A stretch of 64,000 nucleotides of DNA, taken from assembly GCF_026072635.1 (NCBI RefSeq), contig NZ_AP023081.1, positions 2,688,501-2,752,500 of the forward strand. Reading direction: 5' to 3'. The DNA is from Pseudomonas solani. GTDB lineage: Bacteria > Pseudomonadota > Gammaproteobacteria > Pseudomonadales > Pseudomonadaceae. The notes beneath the pieces are model-generated. The model was not told the DNA's origin. It saw only the letters and a program-made list of their open reading frames with translations, and did not search any database. Below are positions 43,611 to 54,462 of the stretch, one piece after another. Position numbers and translations under genes: made by a program. Positions within the stretch are counted from its first letter, which is position 1. Each line of letters begins with the position of its first letter.

Positions 43611-45059
43611 ATGAAGCTCTACACCCAGCTCGCCGAAACCCTCGCCGAGCGCATCGAGCAGGGCTACTACCGCCCGGGCGACCGCCTGCCCTCGGTGCGC
43701 GCCCTGAGCCAGGAGCACGGCGTCAGCCTCAGCACCGTGCAGCAGGCCTATCGCCTGCTGGAGGACGGCGGCCTGGCCGTGCCACGGCCGAAGTCCGGCT
43801 ACTTCGTACCGCCCCGCCGCGAGGCCCCGGCGCTGCCGGCCATGACCCGCGCGGCGCAGCGCCCGGTGGACGTGTCGCAGTGGAGCGACGTGCTGGAGCT
43901 GGTCAAGCGCGGCGCCCGCGACGGCCTGGTGCAACTGGGCCGGGGCATGCCCGACGTCTCCAGCCCCACCTTGCGGCCGCTGCTGCGCAGCCTCGCGCAG
44001 GTCGCCCGGCGCCCGGACCTGGGGGGCCTCTACTACGACGCCATCCAGGGCTCGCTGCCGCTGCGCGAGCAGGTTTCGCGGCTGCTGGTGGATGCGGGCT
44101 GCCAGATTCCCGCTAGCGACCTGATCATCACCACCGGCTGCCACGAGGCGCTGTCCGCCTCCATCCGCGCCATCTGCCAGCCGGGGGACATAGTCGCGGT
44201 GGACTCGCCAAGCTTCCACGGCGCCATGCAGGCGCTGAAGGGCTTCGGCATGAAGGCCCTGGAACTGCCCACCGACCCGATCAACGGCATCAGCCTGGAG
44301 GCGCTGGAAATGGCCCTGGAGCAGTGGCCGATCAAGCTCATCCAGCTCACCCCCAACTGCAACAACCCCCTGGGCTACATCATGCCGGAGGCCCGCAAGC
44401 GCGCCCTGCTGACCCTGGCCCAGCGCTACGACGTGGCGATCATCGAAGACGACGTCTACGGCGACCTGGCCTACCGCTACCCGCGTCCGCGCACCATCAA
44501 GTCCTTCGACGAGGACGGCCGCGTGCTGCTGTGCAGTTCCTTCTCCAAGACCGTGGCGCCCGGCATCCGCATCGGCTGGATCGCCCCCGGCCGCTATTTC
44601 GACCGGCTGCTGCACATGAAGTACATCTCCACCGGCGCCACCGCCACCCAGCCGCAGATCGCCCTGGCCGAATTCCTCGCCAGCGGCGCCTACGAGCCCC
44701 ATGTGCGGCGCATGCGCAGCCAGTACCAGAACGGCCGCGACCAGATGATCGACTGGGTGATGAAGTACTTCCCCGAAGGCACCCGCGCCAGCCGGCCCCA
44801 GGGCGGCTTCATGCTCTGGGTGGAGCTGGACGAGGGCTTCGACACCCTGCGGCTGAACCGCGCCCTGCTCGACAAGGGCGTACAGATCGCCTCCGGCAGC
44901 CTGTTCTCCGCCTCCGGCAAATACCGCAGCTGCCTGCGCATGAACTACTCGCGCAAGCCCGATGCCGAGCAGGAAGCCGCCGTGCGCAAGGTGGGCGAGA
45001 CGGTGAAGGCGTTGATGGAGGAGACGACCGTGGAAGCGAATTCATTCGCGATGCTTTGA
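43611..45059 (+). CDS. MocR-type regulator (GntR HTH fused to class I aminotransferase)
   Basis: 482-residue protein. N-terminal GntR winged helix (about 1-70: YRPGDRLPSVRALSQEHGVS, QQAYRLLEDGGLAVPRPKSGYF), then a PLP-binding aminotransferase-like domain with the Schiff-base Lys in CSSFSKTVAPGIRIGW. Such regulators sense PLP or amino-acid ligands. GGGGAA precedes the ATG. The last eight residues (EANSFAML) are encoded by a REP-like sequence (45030-45051), so the natural C-terminus may have been replaced. Confidence 0.88.
   Translation: MKLYTQLAETLAERIEQGYYRPGDRLPSVRALSQEHGVSLSTVQQAYRLLEDGGLAVPRPKSGYFVPPRREAPALPAMTRAAQRPVDVSQWSDVLELVKRGARDGLVQLGRGMPDVSSPTLRPLLRSLAQVARRPDLGGLYYDAIQGSLPLREQVSRLLVDAGCQIPASDLIITTGCHEALSASIRAICQPGDIVAVDSPSFHGAMQALKGFGMKALELPTDPINGISLEALEMALEQWPIKLIQLTPNCNNPLGYIMPEARKRALLTLAQRYDVAIIEDDVYGDLAYRYPRPRTIKSFDEDGRVLLCSSFSKTVAPGIRIGWIAPGRYFDRLLHMKYISTGATATQPQIALAEFLASGAYEPHVRRMRSQYQNGRDQMIDWVMKYFPEGTRASRPQGGFMLWVELDEGFDTLRLNRALLDKGVQIASGSLFSASGKYRSCLRMNYSRKPDAEQEAAVRKVGETVKALMEETTVEANSFAML
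45030..45051. repeat. REP-like sequence at the end of the MocR gene
   Basis: A 22-bp sequence that differs from the REP arms at 45647-45668 and 45687-45708 by one base. It contributes codons and stop region to the MocR gene end. Confidence 0.75.
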
Positions 45060-45171
45060 ACTCGGCGGCCTTCGGCTACCCATAGACCGGCGTTTTCCTG
45101 GGCGCGCTCGCGCAGCCATGTCTTTCCCCGTTGATTAGAGTCCCAGCTTTCCATGGAAGGAGGGCTGGCCA

Positions 45172-45621
45172 GTGGGCAGTCGCGACCTGCGCAAAGGGCG
45201 CGTTTCCGAACTCGGCAGGGTTTATCTCATCACCGCGACTACGGCCGAGCGGCGCCCGCTCTTCGCCGATTTCATGCACGCTCGGTTATTGGTGGGTGAA
45301 CTGAGGCGCCTGGAACACGGCAACTTGGCACAGTCACTGGCCTGGGTGGTGATGCCCGATCATTTCCACTGGCTGATGCGGCTCAGCGGGCCAATGCCTT
45401 TGTCATCGGTGGTCAAGGCACTGAGGGGCCGCACCGCAAGGCGCCTGGGCCTGTCGCTGGACGCTGGAGGGAAGGTCTGGCAGCCAGGGTTCCATGACCG
45501 GGCGCTGAGGCGCGAGGATGAATTGCTGCCGATTGCGCGCTATGTGGTCGCCAACCCGCTGAGGGCGGGGCTGGTGCGGCGCCTTGGTGATTACCCGCAT
45601 TGGGACGCGGTGTGGCTGTGA
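45172..45621 (+). CDS. REP-associated tyrosine transposase (RAYT)
   Basis: 149-residue Y1-type transposase. The metal motif HFHWLM (HUH-like: H-x-H after VVMPD) and the catalytic Tyr in RYVVANPLRAGLV are present. RAYTs move or maintain REP palindromes. GTG 45172 was chosen for the well-placed GGAAGGAGG upstream. It is flanked by REP-like sequences on both sides (45030-45051 and 45647-45708), the usual arrangement. Probably a domesticated single-copy gene. Confidence 0.9.
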   Translation: MGSRDLRKGRVSELGRVYLITATTAERRPLFADFMHARLLVGELRRLEHGNLAQSLAWVVMPDHFHWLMRLSGPMPLSSVVKALRGRTARRLGLSLDAGGKVWQPGFHDRALRREDELLPIARYVVANPLRAGLVRRLGDYPHWDAVWL

Positions 45622-45646
45622 GCGGGTGGCAGTCCTGCGGCCTGCT

Positions 45647-45708
45647 TCGCGAATGAATTCGCTCCCACGGGGCACCGTGCTTTTCTGTGGGAGCGAATTC
45701 ATTCGCGA
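45647..45708. repeat. Inverted REP pair (BIME) downstream of the RAYT gene
   Basis: Two perfectly complementary 22-base arms (45647-45668 and 45687-45708; core GAATGAATTCGCTC) around an 18-base spacer. This is the Pseudomonas REP type and a likely substrate or relic of the adjacent RAYT. It sits between the RAYT gene and yccS (convergent). Confidence 0.9.
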
Positions 45709-45745
45709 TTGTCCGAGCGCAGGGTTCCTTGGGCGGCAGGGGCCC

Positions 45746-47923
45746 TCACTCCACCTTCTTCCCACTCGCCAGGTGCGCCGCCAGGGTGCGCAGGGCGCCG
45801 AGCTGGCGGCAGATCAGGCCGAGTTCGGTCTGTACCAGGCGGGCGCGTTCGTCCATGTCCTCGGGCAGTTGCTCCAGCTCCTTGGCCAGGGCTTCTTCCG
45901 GGTCGCTGTGGATGGTCACCGGCTTGCGCGCGGCGAGGTCGGTGGCGATTTCTTCCAGGGCGGTGGCGATGCGCTCGGCGGCGTCGCCCAGCAGGTTGCC
46001 TTCCAGGGCCATGGGCTCGCTGGAGCGGTGGGCGCCGAGGGCGGAGAGGTAGCTGAGCAGGGTGTGGGAGAGCACCAGGAAGCGGAAGCCGATGTCCGCT
46101 TCCTTACGGAAATGCCCCGGCTCCATGAGCATGTTGGCCAGGGTCGTGGACAGCGCCGCGTCGGCGTTGTGGGCGTTACGCCGGGCCAGGCGGTAGGCCA
46201 GGTCGTCGCGCTTGCCGCCGCTGTACTGCTGCACCAGTTGGCGCAGGTAGCGGGCGTTGCAGGCCAGGGTGTTGGCGACCACACGGTGCAGGCCGCGGCC
46301 CTGCCAGTCGGGGAGGATGAAGATCACCGCCAGGGCGGCGATCAGGCTTCCCAGCAGGGTGTCCACCAGGCGCGGTACGAACAGGCCGTAGCTGTCGCCG
46401 ATCTGGTTGAAGCAGAACAGCACCATCAGGGTGATCGCCGCCGTCGCCAGGGTGTAGCGCGTGGCGCGGTTGGCGAAGAAGATCACCCCGGCCACCACCG
46501 CGAACAGCGATTGCACCAGGGCGCTGGGGAACAGGTCGAACAGCGCCCAGCCCAGGGCCAGGCCGATGACGGTGCCGATGATCCGCTGCACCAGCTTGCG
46601 CCGGGTGGCGCCGAAGTTGGGCTGGCAGACGAATACGGTGGTGAGCAGGATCCAGTAGCCCTGGCTGGGGTGGATCAGGTGCAGCACGCCGTAGCCGGTG
46701 GACAGGGCGATGGCCATGCGCAGGGCGTGGCGGAACACCAGGGAGGTGGGGGTGAAGTTCTGCTTGAGGCGCTCCCAGACGTCCTTCAGGCCCTTGGGCG
46801 ATCGGTCCAGCAGGCTGCTGTCCTGGGCTTCGGCGAGGGCGTCGGGGTTGCTGGCGTCGGTCAGCAGGCGGTCGAGGGTGGAGAGGTTGCCGGCCAGGGC
46901 GTTGAGCGAGCGCAGCAGGCCGCGCCAGGCCGGGTTGCTCTGGATGCGCAGGTGCTCCAGGGAACGGTGCAGGTCGTCCAGGGCCTGGGTGCCGTCGTTG
47001 TAGTCGAAGGGCTGGCGCATCTGGATGGCCTGGCCCAGGGCCTGGCAGGCACCGCCCTGCTGGCGCAGCAGGCGCTGGCAGCGGAACAGCACGTCGCTGT
47101 GGAAGAAGGCCTCGGCCAGCTGGTTGTAGGGATAGTGCGAGGAGCTGGCGCGTTCGTGGATGTCCTGGGCGAGGAAGTACAGCTTCAGGTAGCGGCTCAC
47201 CTTGGGGCCGGGGCGGCCATTGCCGACCCGGTGCAGGATGATCTCCTTGGCCGCGTTCAGCGCCGCCACCACCTTGCCGTTCTGCTGCGCCAGTTCCAGG
47301 CGCTTGGCTTCCACATCCAGCTCGCGCAGCGGCTCGAAGAGGTTGGCCTTGAGCTTGAGGTAGCGCCCCAGCTCGCGGTACAGCCGGGCCAGGCTCTGCT
47401 GCACCGGCTGGTGGGTGAACAGCGCCTGCCAGATCACCGAGAGCAACCCGTACCAGGCCGCGCCGCCCACCAGCAGCGCCGGTTCACGCCACAGGTCATG
47501 GCCGATGCCGTCACGCTGGTCGACGCCGATCATGCTGTAGATCGACAGGATCAGCGTCGCAGAGGCGATGGTGGCGTAGCGCTCGCCCAGGGCGCCGAGC
47601 ATGGTCAGGCCGAAGGCCGCCAGCGCCAGGGCAGAGACGAACAGCCAGGGGTAGGGGAACAGCAGCTCCACCGAGAAGGAGGCGACGCTGAAGCAGCCCA
47701 GGGTCACCAGCAGGGCGTTGAGGCGGCCCTGCCAGCTGTCATCGGTTTCGGCCAGGGCGCTGGCGATGATGCCGAGGAACAGCGGGATCAGCAGGTCCAT
47801 GCGGTCCTGCTGCCAGCAGAGCGCCATGCTCCCGGTCAGGGCGACGAACACCCGCAGGCTGTAGCTGAACTTGTCCTGGGCCCAGAGACGGCGCAGGGAA
47901 TGACGGAGCGAGGTCGATGACAT
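45746..47923 (-). CDS. yccS: YccS/FUSC-family membrane protein
   Basis: 725-residue protein of the YccS type: N-terminal membrane block (about 20-165), central cytoplasmic helical domain (about 175-380), then a second membrane block (about 400-510) and a C-terminal cytoplasmic helical part. Signatures: RVFVALTGSMALCW, LALAAFGLTMLGALGERYA, YWILLTTVFVCQPNFGATR. Related proteins are proposed efflux pumps for aromatic acids; substrate unknown. ATG 47923. Confidence 0.88.
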   Translation of the reverse strand: MSSTSLRHSLRRLWAQDKFSYSLRVFVALTGSMALCWQQDRMDLLIPLFLGIIASALAETDDSWQGRLNALLVTLGCFSVASFSVELLFPYPWLFVSALALAAFGLTMLGALGERYATIASATLILSIYSMIGVDQRDGIGHDLWREPALLVGGAAWYGLLSVIWQALFTHQPVQQSLARLYRELGRYLKLKANLFEPLRELDVEAKRLELAQQNGKVVAALNAAKEIILHRVGNGRPGPKVSRYLKLYFLAQDIHERASSSHYPYNQLAEAFFHSDVLFRCQRLLRQQGGACQALGQAIQMRQPFDYNDGTQALDDLHRSLEHLRIQSNPAWRGLLRSLNALAGNLSTLDRLLTDASNPDALAEAQDSSLLDRSPKGLKDVWERLKQNFTPTSLVFRHALRMAIALSTGYGVLHLIHPSQGYWILLTTVFVCQPNFGATRRKLVQRIIGTVIGLALGWALFDLFPSALVQSLFAVVAGVIFFANRATRYTLATAAITLMVLFCFNQIGDSYGLFVPRLVDTLLGSLIAALAVIFILPDWQGRGLHRVVANTLACNARYLRQLVQQYSGGKRDDLAYRLARRNAHNADAALSTTLANMLMEPGHFRKEADIGFRFLVLSHTLLSYLSALGAHRSSEPMALEGNLLGDAAERIATALEEIATDLAARKPVTIHSDPEEALAKELEQLPEDMDERARLVQTELGLICRQLGALRTLAAHLASGKKVE

Positions 47924-48079
47924 GGCGGCCTTGTGGGCGTGCGTTCCAGGGGCTCGGCCCGCGCGGGTGTGCGGGGGCCGATCGGCAAGAGGTTACCGTT
48001 TGGATGCCGCCCGGGCGAGGCGGGTTACACCCGCTGGCGGGAATGCACAGGTGCTGCCGCCCTCAGGTATGCCCCGGGC

Positions 48080-49252
48080 TCAGACGAACTGCGCGGCGGC
48101 GTGCGCCGAGGCCCAGGCCCACTGGAAGTTGAAACCGCCGAGGTGGCCGGTGATGTCCAGCACTTCGCCGATGAAGTACAGCCCGGGGGACTTCTGCGAT
48201 TCCATGGTCTTGGACGACACCTCGTGGGTGCTGACCCCGCCCAGGGTGACTTCGGCGGTGCGGTAGCCCTCGGTGCCCGATGGCGTGAGCTGCCAGTCGG
48301 TGAGGGCTTCGGCGATGGCCTGCAACTCGGCCAGGCTGTACTGCTTCATCGGCCGCGAGGCGAACCATCGCTCCGCCAGCAGGGTGGCGAACTTGCGGGT
48401 GAAGAGTTCACCCAGCAGGGTCTTCAGCTCGGCATTGGGGCGTTCGCCCTGCTGCTGCACCAGCCAGGCGGGCACGTCGAGATGGGGCAGCAGGTTGATC
48501 GAGATCGCCTCGCCGGGGTTCCAGTAGGAGGAGATCTGCAGGATGGCGGGGCCACTGAGGCCGCGGTGGGTGAACAGGATGTTCTCGCGGAAGCTGGCGC
48601 CGTTGCAGCTCACCAGGGCGTCCACCGAGGTGCCGGAGAGTTCGGTGCACATCGCCTTGAGCTGGTCGGTGATGGTGAAGGGCACCAGGCCGGCGCGGGT
48701 CGGCAGCACTTCGTGGCCGAACTGGCGGGCCACCTGGTAGCCGAAGCCGGTGGCGCCCAGGGTGGGGATCGACAGGCCGCCGGTGGCGATCACCAGGGAT
48801 TGGCAGCGCACCGGGCCGATGGCGGTCTGCAGCGCGTAGCCGGCCTCGTCGCGGGCGATGGCGCTGACGGCGGTGTCCAGGCGCAGGTCGACGCCGTGCT
48901 CGTCGCACTCGGCCAGGAGCATGGCGAGGATGTCGCTGGCCTTGTGGTCGCAGAACAGCTGGCCGAGCTTCTTCTCGTGGTAGGCGACACCGTGCTTGTT
49001 GACCAGCTCGAGGAAGTCCCACTGGGTGTAGCGGGCCAGGGCCGACTTGCAGAAGTGGGCGTTGGCGGAGAGGAAGTTGGCCGGCTCGGTGTAGAGGTTG
49101 GTGAAGTTGCAGCGGCCGCCGCCGGACATGAGGATCTTCTTGCCGGCCTTGTTCGCGTGATCGAGCAGCAGCACCTTGCGACCGCGCGCGGCGGCCTTGG
49201 AGGCGCACAACAGACCGGCGGCGCCGGCCCCGATAATCACCACATCAGTCAC
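48080..49252 (-). CDS. HI0933-family flavoprotein (NAD(P)/FAD-dependent oxidoreductase)
   Basis: 390-residue flavoprotein. N-terminal FAD motif TDVVIIGAGAAGLLCASKAA, then GRCNFTN and LSGGGRCN, and the C-terminal FIGEVLDITGHLGGFNFQWAW are HI0933-family signatures. Function is not established in general. GTG 49252 is used as start; an in-frame TTG at 49258 with GAGGG upstream is a possible alternative. Divergent from the solute-binding protein gene at 49412. Confidence 0.85.
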   Translation of the reverse strand: MTDVVIIGAGAAGLLCASKAAARGRKVLLLDHANKAGKKILMSGGGRCNFTNLYTEPANFLSANAHFCKSALARYTQWDFLELVNKHGVAYHEKKLGQLFCDHKASDILAMLLAECDEHGVDLRLDTAVSAIARDEAGYALQTAIGPVRCQSLVIATGGLSIPTLGATGFGYQVARQFGHEVLPTRAGLVPFTITDQLKAMCTELSGTSVDALVSCNGASFRENILFTHRGLSGPAILQISSYWNPGEAISINLLPHLDVPAWLVQQQGERPNAELKTLLGELFTRKFATLLAERWFASRPMKQYSLAELQAIAEALTDWQLTPSGTEGYRTAEVTLGGVSTHEVSSKTMESQKSPGLYFIGEVLDITGHLGGFNFQWAWASAHAAAQFV

Positions 49253-49411
49253 GAACAAGAAACCACCCTCAGAAGTCGAATCGGCCAAGGCGCGCGCCGG
49301 TGGCGAAGTCTACCCTATGGAGGTGCCGCGACCAGCGCTCTCCGCTGGCTGGCAAGGGAAATGCGTGCAGTCCGGTGATTCCGACCGTCCCAGCCCCAGT
49401 GGAAGCCATGG

Positions 49412-50146
49412 ATGAAAAAGACCTGCAGTTGTTTGCTGTTGCTCGTTCTGCTTTGCACGGGGGCTGCACGCGCCGAGCACCTGCGGCTGGTGGCCAACAC
49501 CTGGCCGCCGTTCACCGACGCCAACCTGCCCCAGGGTGGCCTGGCGGTGGACCTGGTGGTGACAGCGCTGCAGCGCGCCGGGCACACCTCCGAGTATGTG
49601 GAGGTGCCCTGGGCGCGGGCACTGCGCGGGCTGGAGGTGGGCGACTACGACGTGGTGGTCAACGCCTGGTACGACCAGGCTCGCGCTGTCTACGGCCTGT
49701 ATTCGAAGCCCTACCTGGTCAACCGTGTGCGCTTCCTCCGTCATCGCGGCGCGAAGGTGAATTTCGAGACCCTGGCCGACCTGCGCCCCTACAGCATCGC
49801 CGTGGTGCGGGGCTATGCCTACTCCGCCGAGTTCGACCATGACCCGACCCTGGACCGGGTGCCGGTGATGGGCTTCGAGATGGGCGCGCGCATGCTCGCC
49901 GCCGGGCGCGTGCAACTGACCCTGGAGGACGAACTGGTGGCGCGCTATCACCTCAACCGCGAGCTGAAGGAGCTCAAGGGCCAGCTGGAGTTCCTGCCGC
50001 GACCGCTCAGCGAGAACAACCTGGCGATCCTGGTGCGGCGCAGCCACCCGATGCATCGCCAGGTGGTGGAGGACTTCGACCGGGCGATGCAGGCGATGCG
50101 CGACGACGGGACCTACCAGCGCATCTTCGAGCGCCACGGCTTCTAG
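49412..50146 (+). CDS. Orphan periplasmic solute-binding protein (SBP_bac_3-like)
   Basis: 244-residue protein. Signal peptide KKTCSCLLLLVLLCTGAARA; mature binding-protein fold with LRLVANTWPPFTDANLPQG, VPWARALRGLEVGDYDVVV, and a C-terminal LERHGF-like end (YQRIFERHGF). No permease. It is convergent, with 4 bases overlap, with the GGDEF gene downstream. Ligand unknown. Confidence 0.82.
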   Translation: MKKTCSCLLLLVLLCTGAARAEHLRLVANTWPPFTDANLPQGGLAVDLVVTALQRAGHTSEYVEVPWARALRGLEVGDYDVVVNAWYDQARAVYGLYSKPYLVNRVRFLRHRGAKVNFETLADLRPYSIAVVRGYAYSAEFDHDPTLDRVPVMGFEMGARMLAAGRVQLTLEDELVARYHLNRELKELKGQLEFLPRPLSENNLAILVRRSHPMHRQVVEDFDRAMQAMRDDGTYQRIFERHGF

Positions 50147-51381
50147 CGGTTGGCGATGGTCCGCCCGCGGCCTTCGTGCTTGGCCTGGTAGAGGCGCTGG
50201 TCGGCTTCGTGGAGCAGGCTTTCCAGGTCTTCCGGCGGCCCCTGGTAGATGCCGGCGCTGAATGACAGCGGCGGTGCATCGGCGGCGTACTTGAGGCGGG
50301 CGCAGTTGCGTCGCAGCTGGTCGAGGGTGGCCTTGAGGGTGGTCGCGTCGCTCTTGCTGACCACGGCGAACTCTTCACCGCCGAGGCGGCCCAGCAGGGC
50401 GTCGGGCAGGGCGTGGGCCAGCACCCGGGAGAACATCACCAGGGCGGTGTCGCCGCTGGCGTGGCCGAACTTGTCGTTGATCAGCTTGAAGAAGTCGAGG
50501 TCGAGCATTGCCACGCTCAGCTCCTGGCCGGCGCGCTGGGCCTGCTGGAACAGCTGCAGGCCCTGTTCGTAGAAGGCGCGGCGGTTGTAGAGGTTGGTCA
50601 GCGAGTCGAACAGCGCCGCCTGCTTCAGTGCGCGCATCAGGTCGCGGCGCTCCAGGGTCGACATCACCCGGCAATTGAGTTCCTCGGTGCAGAAGGGCTT
50701 GCGCAGGAAGTCGTCGGCGCCGTGCTTGATGAACATGGCGCTGAGCGAGCCTTTCTGGTCTGCCGAGAGGCCGAGGATGATCAGCTCGGTGCGGTGCAGC
50801 TTCTGTCGCAGCATCTTCACCAGGTCGAAGCCGCTGATGCCGGGCATGCCGTGGTCCACCAGCAGCAGGTCGATGTCCGGCTGCTCCTGGAGAATGTGCA
50901 GGGCTTCGTCGCCGTCGCGGGCCTCGATGATCTGGTAGAGGTGCGGGGTGAGCACCCGGCGTACGAAGTTGCGGGTGGCCTCGGAGTCCTCGGCGACGAG
51001 GATCTTCACCCCGCAGTTGCGCACCAGGCGGTGCAGCAGGCGGAAGACGTATTCGTAGGAGTGCTGGCTTTCCTTGAGCACGTAGTCGACCACGCCCTTG
51101 AGCAGGAGCTCGTCGCGGCGCTGCTCCTTGTAGGAGCCGGAGAGGACGACGCAGGGCAGTTCGTAGCGCAGCACCAGGTCGACGATCTCGCCGTCGGGCG
51201 CATCCGGCAGGTTGAGGTCGACGATGGTGGCGAAGAACAAGGCGGCGGAGGTTTCCAGCAGCACCTCGGCCTCGGCGCAGGAGGCGCAGAACACGGGCTG
51301 CAGGTCCGGCTCCTGGCGGAACAGGTGTTCGAGGATCTTGAGGACCAGCGGGCTGTCTTCGACGACCAGAATATTGCGCAC
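50143..51381 (-). CDS. Double-receiver GGDEF response regulator (diguanylate cyclase)
   Basis: 412-residue protein: two CheY-like receivers (about 1-120, with Asp in IVDLNLP, and about 125-245, with Asp in LLVDHGMPG), then a GGDEF domain (about 250-412) with intact GGEEF in GRLGGEEFAVV. It should make c-di-GMP when phosphorylated. No RxxD inhibitory site directly before GGEEF is seen. GTG start at 51381 with GGAG upstream. No kinase adjacent. Confidence 0.88.
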   Translation of the reverse strand: MRNILVVEDSPLVLKILEHLFRQEPDLQPVFCASCAEAEVLLETSAALFFATIVDLNLPDAPDGEIVDLVLRYELPCVVLSGSYKEQRRDELLLKGVVDYVLKESQHSYEYVFRLLHRLVRNCGVKILVAEDSEATRNFVRRVLTPHLYQIIEARDGDEALHILQEQPDIDLLLVDHGMPGISGFDLVKMLRQKLHRTELIILGLSADQKGSLSAMFIKHGADDFLRKPFCTEELNCRVMSTLERRDLMRALKQAALFDSLTNLYNRRAFYEQGLQLFQQAQRAGQELSVAMLDLDFFKLINDKFGHASGDTALVMFSRVLAHALPDALLGRLGGEEFAVVSKSDATTLKATLDQLRRNCARLKYAADAPPLSFSAGIYQGPPEDLESLLHEADQRLYQAKHEGRGRTIANR

Positions 51382-51455
51382 GACCTACTCCATTGATGCG
51401 TGGCGGGGGCCTCCCGCCAGCGCTGTCATACAGGGCGAACCTTTCCGGGGCGTTA

Positions 51456-52835
<1,380 letters not shown>

Positions 52836-52919
52836 GGGCGGGGCCTGGCAATCGGATAGGCGCGCAGTTTAGCAGGATGGCGCCGGGCCACCTTGCCGTC
52901 CCGGTGTCGCAGCGCCTTA

Positions 52920-54335
52920 TCAGTGGCCGATATCGTCGGGTACCCGACGCACGGCGCGACCGCTGTCCGGCGGCAGCTGGAAGAAGATCGCCGCCGCCAG
53001 CAAGGTGAGGGTGCCGACGCACAGGTAGGTGGCCTGGAAGGCCGCCAGCACCGAGGGCGCATCGGGCTTGCCGAAGCCGCCCAGCAGCGCCGCGGCCACC
53101 GCCACGCCGAGGCTCATGGACAGCTGCATCACCACCGAGAGCAGGCTGTTGCCGCTGCTGGCCTGGTGGTCGTCGAGGTCGAGCAGGGTGACGGTGTTCA
53201 TGGCGGTGAACTGCATGGAGTTGACCGCGCCCAGGGCGGCCAGGTGCAGGAGCAGCAGCGGGTAGGGCGTGTCGGCGTCGATCAGCGCCAGGCTGGCGAT
53301 CATGCCGCCGAGCAGCAGGGTGTTGCCCAGCAACAGGCGGCGGTAGCCGAGGCGGTCGAGCAGTGGCTTGGCCAGGGGCTTGGCGATCATCGCCGAGAGC
53401 GCCAGGGGGATCATGGTCATCCCCGCCTGGGCCGGCGGAAAGCCCAGCGCCACCTGCAGCAACAGGGGCGTGAGGAAGGGCAGGGCGCCGCTGCCCAGGC
53501 GCGAGAAGAGGTTGCCGAGGATGCCGGCGGCGAAGGTGCGGGTGCGGAACAGCGAGGGGGCGAACAGCGGCTGTTCCACCTGCACCGCGTGCAGCCAGTA
53601 GGCGGCCAGGCAGGCGAGGCCGCCGAGCAGCAGGAGCATCACCCGCACATGGGGCAGGTGCAGTTCGCCCAGGCCCTCCAGGGCAATGGTGATCAGCACC
53701 ATGGCGGTGCCGAACAGCAGGAAACCGTAGACGTCCAGGCGCACCGGGCCGCTGGAGCGCAGGTCGGGCATGAAGCGCCAGGCGGCCCAGCCGCCGATCA
53801 GGCCGACGGGCAGGTTGATGAGGAAGATCCAGTGCCAGGTGGCGTATTCCACCAGCCAGCCGCCGAGGGTGGGGCCGATCAGCGGGCCGAACAGGCCGGG
53901 CAGGGTGATGAAGCTCATGATCCGCACCAGCTCGGTACGTGGGTAGGCGCGCAGCACCACCAGGCGCCCCACCGGCATCATCAGCGCACCGCCCAGGCCT
54001 TGCACCACGCGGGCGGCGACCAGCTGCGGCAAGGTGGCGGAGAGGGCGCAGAACAACGAGCCCAGGCTGAACAGGACGATGGCGCCGAAGAATATCCGGC
54101 GGGTGCCGAAGCGGTCGGCGATCCAGCCCGAGGCGGGAATCAACAGGGCCACCGTGAGCATGTAGGCGATGATCACCGACTGCATGCGCAGCGGGTCTTC
54201 GGCCAGGTCGCGGGCCATGGCTGGCAGGGCGGTGTTGAGGATGGTGCCGTCCAGGGCCTGCATGAAGAAGGCGACGGCCACCAGCCAGGGCAGCAGGCGG
54301 GCGGTGCGAGCGTCGAGGCTGGGCAGATCGGCCAT
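52920..54335 (-). CDS. MdtD-like multidrug exporter of the DHA2 family
   Basis: 471-residue MFS transporter with about 14 membrane helices. Signatures: ALDGTILNTALPAMARDL (motif D1 of DHA2), WIADRFGTRRIF (motif A), RVVQGLGGALMMPVGR (motif B), GPLIGPTLGGWLVEYATWHWIFLIN-like segment (motif C). Length and motifs fit the MdtD type. AAGGAAT precedes the ATG. Substrate unknown. Divergent from the TorT-like gene. Confidence 0.88.
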   Translation of the reverse strand: MADLPSLDARTARLLPWLVAVAFFMQALDGTILNTALPAMARDLAEDPLRMQSVIIAYMLTVALLIPASGWIADRFGTRRIFFGAIVLFSLGSLFCALSATLPQLVAARVVQGLGGALMMPVGRLVVLRAYPRTELVRIMSFITLPGLFGPLIGPTLGGWLVEYATWHWIFLINLPVGLIGGWAAWRFMPDLRSSGPVRLDVYGFLLFGTAMVLITIALEGLGELHLPHVRVMLLLLGGLACLAAYWLHAVQVEQPLFAPSLFRTRTFAAGILGNLFSRLGSGALPFLTPLLLQVALGFPPAQAGMTMIPLALSAMIAKPLAKPLLDRLGYRRLLLGNTLLLGGMIASLALIDADTPYPLLLLHLAALGAVNSMQFTAMNTVTLLDLDDHQASSGNSLLSVVMQLSMSLGVAVAAALLGGFGKPDAPSVLAAFQATYLCVGTLTLLAAAIFFQLPPDSGRAVRRVPDDIGH

Positions 54336-54462
54336 GGGATTCCTTGGGCGTGCGACCTTGCGGACTTTAGGCGCCGCCGGCCGGGCTGTCATCCCGCCGC
54401 GAGCGGCGACGGCTGCTAGGCTTGGTTCACTCCCCCCTCGCGTTTGCTGCAGAATGGCCCCT

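Noticed and set aside
45584..47920. Long plus-strand open frame opposite yccS
   Set aside because: Antisense shadow; Gln/Gly-rich translation without motifs, while yccS on the minus strand has clear family signatures.
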